Positions 11,776 to 24,784 of a stretch of 64,000 nucleotides of DNA are shown piece by piece (the stretch's first letter is position 1; each line of letters begins with the position of its first letter). Origin of the DNA: Epiperipatus broadwayi (lineage: Eukaryota > Onychophora > Udeonychophora > Euonychophora > Peripatidae); the NCBI GenBank assembly GCA_028023455.1, contig JAQFVV010000207.1, positions 772,208 through 836,207 on the forward strand. Reading direction: 5' to 3'. The notes under the pieces were generated by a model. It worked only from the letters and a program-made list of their open reading frames with translations, did not search any database and was not told the origin of the DNA. Position numbers and translations under genes: made by a program.

Positions 11776-13009
11776 GATTTTATTATATTTTATTATGGAT
11801 CATTCATGATGATGAATGGTATTTGAATTATACTTACTTTTACTTTATAATGCTGGTTTGGATTTATAATTATGTTTTGTCTTTAGTTAGCTGGCTGATC
11901 TCTCAATGATCTCTCAGAGATTCTCTATGTCATGTTTTTATAAAATACTATCTTATTTATATATACTTTGTAAATATTGATATTTGTATTTAGGGTTGAT
12001 GATGATTTGCCATCACCCTGATTCACTCCACTTTCTGATACACCCCATCCCATTACAATAGATAGAGAGATAGATGGATAAAAAGTTGGATAAAAAAGAC
12101 AGAAATACAGATAACTATGTAGACATATAATAAAAATGATAAATAAATAAACAATAGACAGATGATAGAAAGAAAAGTAGTTAATAAGAAGTTACATATT
12201 CGGTAATTCAAGTCGATAGATTATGGACCAGTTCAGTCACTTTTAATGCAAAACTTGTTTAAAGTTCTGTTACATATTTAGACTAGAAATTACCATTCCA
12301 AAGAATTTCTAAAGAGGATAATAATAAAAACTAAATTCGAGTGCTTACTTTTTACTATTGAAACCAATTGGATTTGTGATCCACAAAATAATACTTGAGT
12401 GTGCAATTTTTTAAAGCCTTAAAGGAAAAATAACACAAACAAAATTTATATCTAATTATTTAAAACAAAGATTGAAATAACTGAAATATTGATTAAGCAA
12501 TAATATTTCTTGATATTTTAAGAATACAATAAATTATATAAAAGGTTACTAACATAAATATTTTAGACTTCTGCTTTTGACAAAAATCTAAACTTTTAAT
12601 ATAACTAAGACAAAAACATATTCAAAACAAGGATGATTTCTTTGCAATGCACATTAATTAAAAAATTAATTTTATGATCTGGTTTATTATATTATTTTAT
12701 TTAATGTTTTTTAAAGACTTTCAAAGCTTCTTTTTATTATTCTACCTCACATCTGAAGTTAACCATCTCTCTTTTGTGTAAGATTACATGGACAACTGTA
12801 AATACATATGATATTTATTTATTTCAATATATATATGCAATTAATCTATTAGTGATCTGTAGATTATAACTCATGTGAGAGGAAAGCAATCATTCAGACA
12901 TGTGCTATTGGAATTAATTTGCTTATACTCACATGTCTTTGCAAGAATATTAATACTTATAGAACATGTCTAAAAGATTGGTTTGTTCTTATATGATTTA
13001 CACACACAT
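11776..13009. other. AT-rich DNA with GATA-type repeat, no gene
   Basis: A loose GATA-type stretch begins near 12061. Nothing else was recognised. Confidence 0.45.
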
Positions 13010-13242
13010 ATATATATATATATATAAACAAAAAAAGACATAAATCCAAGAAATAATATAACATTTATAATCTTTTATCAAATCTGTAATTTTTGAATAT
13101 CGCCATTTTAATGTATATTTTTTCTTTCTGATGAAAACCAGTCCTCTGGTTGAAATATTATATTATTTCTTGGATTTATAAGCCTTTTTTTGTTTTTATA
13201 TGTATTTCCTTTGGTTAGTTTTATATATATATATATATATAA
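13010..13242. repeat. TA-flanked inverted repeat with hammerhead-ribozyme-like core
   Basis: The arms at about 13026-13062 and 13158-13199 are inverted copies of a segment containing AAATCCAAGAAATAATATAA. (TA)n runs lie on both outer sides (13010-13025 and 13219-13242). Just inside the right arm, CTGATGA (13128-13134) is followed by a 6-bp hairpin AACCAG/CTGGTT with loop TCCT and then GAAA (13152-13155) and TATT. This is the order of the conserved hammerhead core (CUGANGA, stem II, GAAA, then a minimal stem III), as found in terminal repeats of Penelope-like elements. Against it, one extra A lies before stem II, and the sequence just upstream of CTGATGA does not pair with that after the putative cleavage site. 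The left arm holds only a decayed counterpart of this core. Confidence 0.5.
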
Positions 13243-13551
13243 ACAAAAAACACTGGAATAAATTCTACAATATTGAAAATTCACATATACATATATACAT
13301 ACATAGAAATAAATAAATCCTTACTTTGTATAAGACTATTTGATGAAGGATATCAAGCTGTGAACATCAATATTATGATTCAGGTATTTGACACCTTTAG
13401 CTTACCTGAAGGGCAATGTTAGTTAAATGCTAGCTTAATAAAAGAGCGTGGAATGAATTTCTGCAATGGAGAAAGTTTTCCATGTAATGGATTTGAGATA
13501 ATAAAAAAAACCTGATAATTTTGTGAATATTACATCTACAATAAAAAAAAC

Positions 13552-13760
13552 AATCAAATGATCTTATTGCTCAGGAATTTATAAGAAGTTCTTGTGCCAA
13601 TAGTAGCAGAAATGGAATCTATTTAAGGATCTTATATTCCAGAACCACCATGATCAAATGATTTTATTGCTCAGGAATTCATATGAAGCTGAAATACTGA
13701 GAATGCTAGAATTGGAATTCATCTCAGGGCCTTGACTCTGCACTAATCCAAGCAAGACCA
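13552..13760 (+). repeat. dispersed repeat family C, two tandem units
   Basis: Two units about 99 bases apart both contain TCAAATGAT.TTATTGCTCAG (13556 and 13655) and then a segment like GAAATGGAAT.TAT.TAAGG ATCTTATATTCCAGAACC. That segment reappears on the opposite strand at about 29490-29585 and 33000-33095, so the family is dispersed. No coding potential. Confidence 0.5.
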
Positions 13761-15012
13761 TGTTTGTAGTGATTGTTCACTCTTCCACTGAGTTGCTAAT
13801 GTCCGAAGAATCATCTTAAGCTTATGTGAAAGTGGTATAATAAAGGTAACAATATTTCAGCATGTTTGTTCAAATCAGATGTTTAATACTTGAACTCTTC
13901 TGCAAAGGGTAGATTGTTTATAAATTAGATGCATAGTGAGAAAGGGTTTGAATTTCTGTGTTAGTGGATGGTCGCAACAGTGTGATATTGAAATAAGAGA
14001 GGCGCTGATAGACTAAAAAGTCTAAAATATAAAAATATTTTTTAGTGTTTCAATTTTATTACAAAAGCTTTCTTTATTCGCGTTATTAATCAATTTACAA
14101 ATTCTATCTAGCCGTTATTTTTTTTTTTTTTTGATTACAACCGTACATTAAATATTGATTTTCACTATTTTATTAATGTGCTTTTAAATTTTAAAAATTG
14201 ACATATGTATATATTATTAAATTTATGTATATATATATAATAAAAATGTTTAGCAAAAAGAAAAACAACCGCTGTTTTTTAAGAAGTTCGTAAAATAAGA
14301 AATCTTTTTTATTCAATAATTACTTTTTCTAACTTTACAAACGTTTATCTACAAACAAAGTATTTAATTTTTTTTATTTTTATAAAAAGTACAATTTCTT
14401 ATAACATCTGAATATCAATTCAAAAGTTTTCTTTTTCTATTTGCTAATTTTCATTAAAATTGAAATGTGCATTTTGAGTTAATAGTCATGTATAAATCCA
14501 GTAATAGAGATGGAACACATTAATATATATATATAGAAGATAGCTGTTTTTTGGGATGACCATCTTTCATTTTAAATGCCGCAGTTCATATGCACTTGTA
14601 AAATAAGCAAAAAGTGCATTGTTTGTTAACTAATAACACCGAGAAAGTGACCCAGATACAGTATGTAACTACATGATCTATGAAAGCTGGCGAAGCACAA
14701 ATAACGTCACATGTGAGAAGCATCTCTAAACATCTGGGTATAAATAAAGATTAAACATCACCCTAGAACAAGTTCATAACAAATCAAAGTCAGGGTATCT
14801 AGAAGAGAGATAGTTGTTTCACTTCTAGTTTACCTGAGGAATGTAATTTGATTATTTAATGTAAATATATAAACAAATGATAACTTAAAATCGAATATAA
14901 TTGAATGTAACCATTAGATCATATTATAAAACTTCATAATGAATTAATAGGACTCTAAAAATAACACAAATATTAACACCCAAATTATGATTGTTAGCTA
15001 ACAATAAAAAAA
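13761..15012. other. AT-rich DNA, nothing recognised
   Basis: No ORF or shared repeat was identified. The segment at about 14560-14830 is slightly richer in C and G. Confidence 0.45.
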
Positions 15013-15449
15013 AAGATTAAACCACTAAACATCACATGATCACCATTTTTTAATCTTGCGCAAGCTGTAAAACAGGCAAACTCTCCATACAGTAATATCA
15101 TTCAGTGCAAGCCAGAGTAATCAATGGATGCAAGAACATTTGTGCATAAAATCCCTATCCCCAGAGTAGTTTCTAGCTTGTGGCTTTCATCAGTCAGGAG
15201 TCTTGGAAAATGCAACTCTCCAGCATCCACCTTTTATCTCTACTTAACTACAAAATAATGAGTCTAAAATTGAAAGCATAATAATATTTTCAATCCAAGC
15301 TCATTATCTTATATAGTCATATATGTCTGAACTCAGTTCAGTACCAATACATTTTGGTATCTTTGGTTTTTTAATAACCAAAACCACCACTATCCTCTTA
15401 GGCAGGATTAGTATTAAACTATTAAACATCACATGATCACTATTTCTTA
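15013..15449 (-). repeat. dispersed repeat family A, complete unit with terminal repeats
   Basis: This unit matches, in reverse orientation, the units at 46524-47750 over its whole length. Landmarks on the plus strand are CACATGATCACCATTTTTT near the start, CAGGCAAACTCTCCATACAG, GTGGCTTTCATCAGTCAGGA, TTTTATCTCTACTTAACTAC, TATATAGTCATAT and ACCAAAACCACCACTATCC. A motif like AAACATCACATGATCACTATTT stands at both ends (about 15025 and 15425), so the unit is bounded by direct terminal repeats of about 30 bases. It runs directly into the truncated 5' edge of the LINE at 15450. Confidence 0.6.
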
Positions 15450-17430
15450 CAAGAGTAAGGCTATTATTTAAAAGAAATGGTAAGGATCATAAAAAGTTAA
15501 ACAATTATAGACCAATAATATTAGTGTTATATAAAGTTTTGCATATATGGTGGTTGGAAGGGTCCCAAAACAGATGGAAAAAAATAATATGGAAGAAGTA
15601 CAAAGAGATTTTTGATTGGATAGATGTATAGGAGATAGATTATTTGTAGTCACACTATTTATAAATAGTAGGAATATAGGGAGATATTCATATATGGTCT
15701 TTATAGATATAGAAAAGACATACAATAGAGTAAATACAAATAGATTATGGGTAAGTTTGGTAAATTTGGGAATAAATGGAACTTTAGTAGATATTATTAA
15801 GAGATTGTATGAAAATAATTACATTATGCATCAATTAGGAAATATAAAACTGGCTAGAGTTAAAAGTGAGCTGGGACTAAGGTAAGTATTCTCTATGTCA
15901 TCTATTTCATTTTTGTCATATTTTTGAGAAATGGAGAGAGTAGTAGAAAGACTAGGAAGTAGGATAAAGATACCATTAATGGAAGGCAAATGAGTGAATA
16001 TATTATCAGATCTTTTATTTGCTGATGATATGTTCTTGTCCACAGAAAGTAGGGAAGATATGGATGTTATGCTGAAGACATGTGCAAGATTTGGTAAAGA
16101 GATGGGGATTAAATTTAGTAAAGTTAAATAGAATATAATGATGATAAATGCTGGGGGTAAAAAGAGAAAAAATTGTTATTGGGGATATAAAGTAATGTGC
16201 GATGAATATGTATAACTATTTGAGAATCATCTTAAGAAATCAGAGAAATTGTTTGGATGAATGAGAGAAAAAAAAGATAAATGAAGCAAAAAACAAAAGG
16301 AACTGATAATAAAATTATAAGTGTTTTCATATAATAAATATGAATTAACTACAATTGTATGGCAGAGGCAGTAGTAGGGTTAAGTTATGGTAATTATGGG
16401 TTATATGTTAGTGAAGGAGATGTGAGATTATCTTAGAAAAAGTACAAAGAGAAGTAGGAAAGCATGCATTAGATGCAGATGGGTGGATGGAAAAGAAGGC
16501 AATTCAAAGAGAAATGGGATGGTCAAGTTTTTATATGAGAAATGCAAAAAGTAAAATGAAAATGTTTGGTAGATTGCATTATGGATAATAAAATAATAGT
16601 TCAAATAGTATTTAATTGGATTATTACTAAAGATCAGGCAACAAGATGGGTAAAAAAAGTAGTATGGTATGTAGAAGATTTGGATAAAGACTTTATATCA
16701 GTATACTTATTCAAAAGTGAAATGATTATGTTAGGAGAACTGTTGAGTGTTATAGTGGCAAGGAATGGGATAGAAGAACAGCTGATTTAATTGAAAATAG
16801 GAAATTAGAGAGATAGAGACTAGTATGGAGATAATAGAAGTTTAAATATATATATATATATAAGTAAACAGAATATTGAGTGTGTGTTATATATATGAAT
16901 ATAGACTAGTATGGAGATAATAGAAGTTTAAATATATATATATATATAAGTAAACAGAATATTGAGTGTGTGTTAATTTATGATAATAACAAGGAAAATA
17001 GTTTAGTGCTTAAGGCTCAAACAGGATCATTAGCAACAAGGGAATATACACATAAATGGAAAAATGTGGGTGATTTAGTCTGCAAGAAAGGCATAAAAAT
17101 TATTAGGAATCTGTTAATTGAATGAATATGCCTACAAACAGAAAACATACAAATAATGAAATTCTGGGAGAATAAATATAAACAAAATGATTATACAGAA
17201 AGTGTGGTCTTGGTTTTTATGTTGAGTTTGGGAAAAGATAGGGATGATTCAGTTATAAGGCTATACAATTGACAAAAATAATGTTGTGGAATTTGGATAG
17301 AGAATATAAAATAACTTAGGGTTCAGAATGGAAAGGGAAGATAAGGTGAATAACAAGTTTCTCTGGGCATAATGGCTGAGAGATCTCTGACTCCAGGAAA
17401 GAAGAAACCATTGTGCATCATATCACATTA
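15450..17430 (+). mobile_element. decayed LINE, plus strand, same family as 29677-32270
   Basis: The homology to the minus-strand copy at 29677-32270 begins abruptly at ACAAGAGTAAGG and continues through the RT and C-terminal region to the 3' UTR. Recognisable pieces are KLNNYRP, MVFIDIEKTYNRVNTNRLW (motif A, Asp of FIDIEKTYN), the RT box near 16020 (FADDMF), NRDQATRWVKKVVWY and the decayed CxxC region near 17080. It has many stops and frameshifts. The 3' end has the family's CATCATATCACATTA tail. The 5' half of the protein, including the endonuclease, is missing. Confidence 0.8.
16818..16976 (+). repeat. 86-bp tandem duplication inside the LINE
   Basis: GACTAGTATGGAGATAATAG starts at 16818 and again at 16904, an exact 86-base offset. 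Each copy is followed by the same TA run and AAACAGAATATTGAGTGTGTG. It is absent from the 29677-32270 copy, so it arose after insertion. Confidence 0.8.
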
Positions 17431-20400
17431 CAATTCTATTTCTTCACTTTGATTTTGGAAATGAAAATATAATTCTTTAACATGTTTTTTATATATTTAT
17501 TTTTTTCAGACAATATTTATAAAAATATTGTTTCAGAATAATAATTCAGATTTAATAGAAAATATTTACTTTTAGTTAATTAATTATGAGTTAAATCAAT
17601 ATGAACAAAATCTTATTCTATAAATTTGATATTTCCATTGACTCAGTTGATAAGGATTTTTCCTGGGAGGAATAAGTTTGTGAGTTTGAGTTTTAAATAG
17701 GAACAATTTAAAAATTCTAAAATGTGGACATCCTGACAGAAACCAAAGCAAATTAAATATAAAAGCATTTAATTATTAAAGAAGTAACTATTTCTATTTA
17801 ACATACCCATCTTTTTCTTTATATGATTGACTTAAGCACACACACTCTGTTTTAAGATGTCAAAATCCACTTGAAAATAAATATGGTTTTTCAAATTCTT
17901 AAAAAACAGTTCAATTAGAGACAAAAAAGATAGTAAGTACTACTACACTTGAAAACAATTCTGATATGACTATGTATACTAAAATATTAATTAAATTAGA
18001 TTCAGATATAAAGAATACATTGTTCTACTATTCTTTTTATTTAATATTAAAAAAAATTTTTTTCTTAAACATTTTCAACCACTCTGAATACTTCCAATAC
18101 CTTGTTTAATTATAATTTTCCATTGAAATCCACCCACCGAAAATAGTCAAGATTGCTCTTTTGAGTGATTCCTTGAAATGATTTTGTATGTAAACAGGGT
18201 CTGCCATTCACATAAAATACTTTTTTTAGAAAGATATACTTATCTACACCCAATCCAAGATGTACTTTATAATACTGGATTGTCTAACATCACATTCGTT
18301 AAGTAGACGAATATATTGATTGATCTTACAAGCTTACTTTTTTTAAATTTTAGTTTGCATTCTTAATTAAATTTTTTTTAACGTATTTTCATCCCACAAA
18401 CAAATATCTCACTTTAATACATATGTGGTGTATCTCAAAGAAACACTGATGAGTAATTCCCTCTATAAGCTTCCTACACTTGTGTTTAATAATAACATAA
18501 TTCAGTTATTTACCACATGAATTTGAAATTTCTAGTGCACTTAGAACCTGGATTATTATTTAAAATGAGGTAATGTGTTTTGTACCTCAATTCATGATGA
18601 AATAATGCATTTATTAAACTTTGTTTCAAAATTTAAAAAAAATAATAACAAAATGATTCAAACTTTGTGTGACAGGAAGTCACGTGTTGCAAAAATGCTT
18701 TCAAGGGGTTTCCCAATCACTTGTTAATTGGAACACATGGTGTACATGTAATTGAGTTGTAATAGTTATTTCACTATTATGAAAAAAACCTATCTTTAAC
18801 TTGTTAAATGAGAGAATAGGAAATAAAACTCTGTTTTGTATCTCAGTATTTAAATTGAATATTCTATTTAAAAATCTATTTAGTTGTTTAATTGGTCTAC
18901 ATTCTCAAAATTACTGTTGAAAATAAAAGTTACAATAATTTTACTTTGATCACTGCTTGATGAAGGATTTGAATCCTTTTAATATTAATTGGTAATTCCA
19001 AATCTTTATATGTTGTACTTAAAATATTAAGTTCATTCTTCAGAATATTTTGAAGTGGTAAAAATAACACAATTGTTGTTATCACAGAATACAAAAAGAT
19101 TAAGTTTTTAATCTGTTCACATCAAAAATTACACCATCAAATTTGTATTATATTCCAAGCCTGGTTTACAAAATATCTGCTACAGACTGTTTGTTCCAAA
19201 GATCTTTGTTACAGAAATCAAAAACAAAATTAGAAGTATTAAACATTCTTATTTACATAACAGTTTTCATTTCCAAATGTTTCAATTTTAATCTTTATTA
19301 ACAGCATTTTCATGCCAAAGACATGTTCAATTAACAAAATCAAACACATTGATTATGTCAATAAAAACAATGTATACGTCATTTGTTTTTGTTGACATTT
19401 GACTTGCATTTTTCTGACAATAAATACCATGAATATAATACTATTTGTTTCTCTGAAATTTCATAGAATCTTTAGCAATCATTCGTCTATCACTGAAAGC
19501 AACCCATGACTAAATCCCTGAAAATATCTAAACTCTTTCCATGATAATTATTGAAATGTTTCTACTCTCCTCTTTATTTTTAGAAATTGAATCAATAAAC
19601 GCATCTTTAACAACAGTTATACAATTTCATGGATTCTTATATTTCTAAAAAAATTAATTGTTGTGAAGCTAACAGTTCACAACTTCTAAACTTCTTCAGA
19701 TATTTCATTAGTTGTCTGCAGTTTTTCCATTTTTAATATTACATAGATTGTTTCAAATATTGAAATCTAAAACATATAAATTAAATAAAAAGTTGTCGTA
19801 CAACATTTTCGTAATTGTCTTTTAACCCTGTTCCACATCCTACAGCATCGCAGTTTGTAAAATTAACTTTTACTTGTATGCCGTAGTTACTTTGTTATAA
19901 AATAATATATTTTCTGAATAGCCTTACTCAGACTTCAGTTCTTTACAATATAAAAGACTTTTTCTTTGAACTTTTTATTATTTTATTTTATTAATCAAAG
20001 AAAATTCTGCTCAGCTGTAAAATTTTAAATTTATAAATAATAAAACAAAAGAAATAAAACTTTAATAAAAACAAAATAGTTTTACGATTATTTTTTAATT
20101 TTATATTTTCTGAAATTTTTGTATTGTTTAAACCAGCTGGGTACTACATGAATAATTCATTTCGCAGATAAAAATATTAATTAAATAATTGTTTGTTTTT
20201 TCTGTTAAAAAAAAATGTTTTCTTTCTTTTATGCATAGATGTTGGTAAGGTAAAACAGTTAAATTTCTAGAATTACCTTATTATTCTACCCGTCATCTTT
20301 TTATTCAGGGTTAGAAGTAGTGGAGAAATTGTCTATTAAAATAGCAAACTATTAGAAAGATTTTTATTTTCTGCTTAAATACGAAGTAACCAGTTTGGAG

Positions 20401-22639
20401 GTCAATTATCATTTTTAAATGTCTTTATTATTAATGATCATTAATGTATTTATCTGAAATTGTTGGTATGGAAGTTGTGGGTGCAGAACATTGACACTCA
20501 TTAATAGTAATAATTTGATATTGAAAATTACTGTACCCATAATGAAGTCATATATAACAGCCTGACCAACTGATGAATACTGATTCAGCATAAATGTGCA
20601 TTTTAAAGAATTGATTATTCGTTATTCATGTGTTTCAAAAGTGTGAGATTTGAAATATATCCAAGCATATCTATATAAAATTAGGTGTACTAATAGTGTC
20701 ACAGGTCTTGTATCAACAGGTAGGGAGTGTTTTTTTAAAAAGCTTTTGTAGAGATAGAAAGCAATATGTGAAACAAAATAAGATCAATCCAATGGATGAA
20801 TGAATTTTTAAAAAAGTATAAAAGGAAGACAGGAAGATGGTAAATAATTTAACAATAAATTAACAAGTATTGTGTTAGACTAATTTTTTTTTTTTGATAT
20901 GAAGTAATTTAATATATCATCACATTAGATTGGTACAATCTGATGTTTTAAGAATTTTGATGATGTTTATACTGTTGTACTGATGGTGAATGCCACATCA
21001 GGACATTATGTCACAACACTCACCATTTTGCATCCATCCTCATAGGAATTAAGAATTATATAGAAATAGACTGCCTTTTTCACTATTACCTTACTGATGA
21101 CTGCTTATTTGTTTATTCATAGTTATCTTTTTTATCTGAAGATTTTTTCTCTATCCACAATGTGGGAAAACTGTGGATTCTCTAAAATCCCATCCAACCC
21201 AGATTATTGCATAAATATGTTCTAATAATTTTAACAAGACAATAACTAAATTATGGTTGTCAAATGTTTAAATGCTGCCTTAAGAATCTGACTTCAAATA
21301 TCCATTGTTTGTATTTTGGTTTTAGTTGTTTTATGAATATATTTGTATAAATAGATGATAATTAGATAAATAGGTGGAAAATAGATGAATGGATAAACAG
21401 ATAAATAAAGAGATATATAGGTAGAAAGATTGCTAATAGATAGACAGACAGAAGTCATACAGACAAACAAATATATAAATAGATAGAATTCAGAAATCAG
21501 CCATTTTGATTTTTTATATATTTTACTTACTAATTTAAATTGTTATAAATATATTGTCTCTTTAATCTGTCCACTGAACTTAAAACAGTATTGCAATGCT
21601 CAAATTAAAAATTCATGCTCGTTTGTTTTAAATGAATAAAATTTTATTCTTCATAAATTACTTGCGTAGTTCAATTTATTCATTAAAATATTTAATTTAA
21701 AACAGAAATATTTTTAAAATTTATTATATTAACTTTTTAAATAAATAAAGTCTAATAACATTCTCTCCCAAATAACCAGTTCTTATCTAAATATCTAATT
21801 ACAAATAAGTGAGGAGAAAATGTTGACACATTTATATTATTTTTATTGTCTGGAATAAAATGTTATTGTGTTTACAATTTTAGCTTCTCATTATTACATT
21901 TCCTCAATTGATTAAAGTATTTTAATTTAAGAAATTTAATTGTGTAATGTCAAGTTTGAGTTTTTGTGTACCAAGCTATTGATTAGTGCTGATAAGAATA
22001 ACACATAGTGAATAAAGGTTTGAACCTGGGTTCCAAGTCATTTCTTAAAGTAATAATGAGGTCGCACATTAATGGGTCTCAGTTAGTTATACCAATCTTA
22101 AACTATTCAAAAATATTATCAAGGAGCTCAGTTTTTTTGGACTCTATTCACTTTCTAATGTAATTAAATGGATATCCATGTGAAAAAGACATATCTTTAT
22201 GAATGAGCAATAATGAGCAAAAAGATTACTATTACTTGGATAATCTTAGTAACAATAGATTTAAAATTTAATTTAGATCTTCTATATGTTCATCAGTATT
22301 TTTTGCTTGGGTTTAGGTTGAAATCTCATTACAATATTGCTTCATAAGTGTCATTTGAAGTGAGAGATGCTTCTATTATTGCAATGTTTAAAAATAAACG
22401 AAATAGGCAAGACTGCAGAAATGTATGTGAATATTATTATCTCCTAATAAACAGATAGTTTCAAAAATTATATTAAATGGTTAAAAAGTTACCAGAGACT
22501 TGGTGTAAAAGTTTTTTCAATACCAGACGACTGAAAAAAAAAAGAACCAGAAGCAAAGAGGCGATTTGCTTTATAATAATTTGAATTAAGCAATTGATCC
22601 AATCTAGTAATTTTGTTTCAATTATTTTACACCTTTATG
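17431..22639. other. 5.2 kb of AT-rich DNA without a gene
   Basis: No open frame long or biased enough to call and no element termini were seen. GATA-type simple repeats occupy about 21340-21490. The part from 17900 to 20000 is relatively poor in G on the plus strand, which may mean old minus-strand retroelement sequence, but I found no motif to support that. Confidence 0.4.
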
Positions 22640-22845
22640 CCAGCTACTCTAAACTTTCATTAGTAAGGAGCTTGGATTTGGATTTTGGCACAGTAATCTG
22701 GGATCTTTGGAATCTAATGTTTGATCATTTTAATTGTTAGTGAAAAAGATAGATAAATGATGACTTCTAGAAGAAAGATATAAGTACCCTGTTTTGAGAC
22801 CCAGGACTCCTCACTAATGAAAGTCATAAGCTTGAAACCTGTGTG
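22640..22845. repeat. family A fragments in head-to-head order
   Basis: The left part (about 22640-22715) matches family A in the reverse sense (CTTTCATTAGTAAGGAGCTT, then GGATCTTTGGAATCTAATG). The right part (about 22780-22840) matches the same region in the forward sense (CAGGACTCCTCACTAATGAA AGTCATAAGC). The two therefore form an imperfect palindrome, as do the family A copies at 46.5 kb. Divergence is high. Confidence 0.4.
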
Positions 22846-22918
22846 GGTATATGGATAAAAACACTGAAAAGTGATTTATTAAGCATTAATATCTGGCATC
22901 TATTAGTTACTAAAGCTT

Positions 22919-23627
22919 CTCCTACAGTCATTCACTCTATTCAATATAACCAATACACATGGCCACATACATGTGAAAAAGATAAATGATCACCAATATA
23001 TATATTTCACACTGAACCAGCACTCATCAGTTGGTCATCATCTTCACACACACACATATATAATCAGTGACAGTTTTATATTAAGATAGCAAATATAAAA
23101 AACTTTAATGGACAGGCTTCAGTCCTCTCCAGTTTCTAACTCTTCAACCATCCATACCACTGAAAATATGATGGTAGAATGTTCAAAGTCTTTGATGATG
23201 CCAATATTATAGTCATACCCATGTTGACTTTGGGTTAATCTGATCCTTCATATGTAGGGTCTTGATATGTTCACTTAAATACAGTGAAGAGGGATGAGCA
23301 GGATATGAAGGGTCAGTTTGAGTTATGGTGAACATGAGTATGACTATAATATTAGTATCATCAAGGGTTTTGAGCATTCCATCATCAGATTTTCAGTGAT
23401 ATGATAGAGGAAGAGTGAAAAAAATTTAAGCCTGTCCATTAAAGTTTGCAGATTTGCTATCTTAATATAAAACTGAGCACTGATTATATATCTGTGCAGA
23501 AGATAATCATCCAGACCAATTAAAGTGTGCTGGTTCAGCATGAAATATATATATATTGGAGATCTTTTTCACATGGATGTGATCATGTGTATAGATTATA
23601 TTGGCTAGAGTGGATGACCGTAGGGAG
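22919..23627. repeat. 0.7-kb imperfect palindrome of family B
   Basis: The left arm (from CTACAGTCATTCACTCT at 22922) and the right arm (ending AGAGTGGATGACCGTAGG near 23624) are inverted copies of each other. Matching landmarks are TGTGAAAAAGAT next to a TATA run, the TTTCA...GAACCAGCAC core, TTTTATATTAAGATAGCAAAT against its complement near 23460, AATGGACAGGCTT against AAGCCTGTCCATT (23429-23441), and ATGATGGTAGAATGTTC against GAGCATTCCATCATC. The centre is near 23270. The short ORFs inside are products of the repeat. Right of the palindrome, GGGTTCAAATCTC resembles a tRNA B box. Confidence 0.75.
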
Positions 23628-24784
23628 ATCAAAAGTCTGGGTTCAAATCTCTTTTAATTATATCTAAGTTAAATTTATACATTATAATTATATTTCAATA
23701 TTATATGAGACTTGTTAGATGGCATAGAAATGTGAGAAAAACGTGATGTTAAGACAGCAATGAGTAAACTGGTCATGTGACAAATTTGTACTATGTTCAA
23801 AATTAGTTGGTTATCCATAAAAGTTTATTCATATAAAACAGCTTTTACTTGATAAAAAAAAGGAAATAGTTTTATTCTAGAAAGAGATAATTTGAGACAT
23901 TTGAAATGAAAAGACATGTTAATTATTTATATGTATTTGCTTCAATTTTATTTTTAATATTTATGAGTGATTTTTGGAATAACTTCTAGAGAACCTAATG
24001 AGTTGATGATGAAGATGTTATGCAGACATAAGAGTGAAATTTTTAACGTGAGTCAGTTAAAATCCAAATGGCATCATTTTAACTTCTGAATTCACAATAT
24101 GCTGTTATTTCAAAAGATGATGTACAGAAAGTACTTTTATTTAACAGTGATTGAAAAAAATCTTCAACAACTTTTAACTTGGATGAGAGCAACTTCAGAA
24201 TGTGAACCAATTTAATACTTTTTATCTTGGGAATGCAGACTTAGATGTTGAGGTGCAACAGAGATTTCAATATGCTGCTGCTTTTAAATAAGTGAAATAA
24301 TTAACAGCAACTTTTACCTAAGAAATTGTATGAAAGTATTATTTGAATCTCTTTTGAAAGTACAAACATTTTATTAAAGAACTCTCTGAAAAATTGTAAA
24401 CTTATAATACCAAGATCATAAGACCAATATGACACTATAGAGTCAACTATTATAAAATCATATCATTTGTTAGGTCATGTGATATAAAAATTCCCAAGTG
24501 TTTTATGGTACATGGCTTTCATGGATTAAGTAAACCTTTTATACATTATAAAGATTATCTCTAAGAAATAAACATGCAATGTGGAAGAATATAATGATGG
24601 GCTACAATTAGGCACAATGGAGAAGTATTTCATAAATAAAAGTTTCCTATAAAAGAATTAAAACAAAATATAAAATGTTAAATCAGCAGGATAATGCAAT
24701 ATTCAGAACAAATATATATTTATAGTTAAAATGTTTTTTATATTCATTACAAAATTTACCTGGAGCATTATTATTACTATTGTC
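23628..24784. other. AT-rich DNA, nothing recognised
   Basis: No gene or shared repeat found. Confidence 0.45.

Noticed and set aside
13128-13160. Calling an active hammerhead ribozyme
   Set aside because: The core order is right, but an extra A precedes stem II and stem I is not formed by the adjacent sequence, so only a hammerhead-like motif is claimed.
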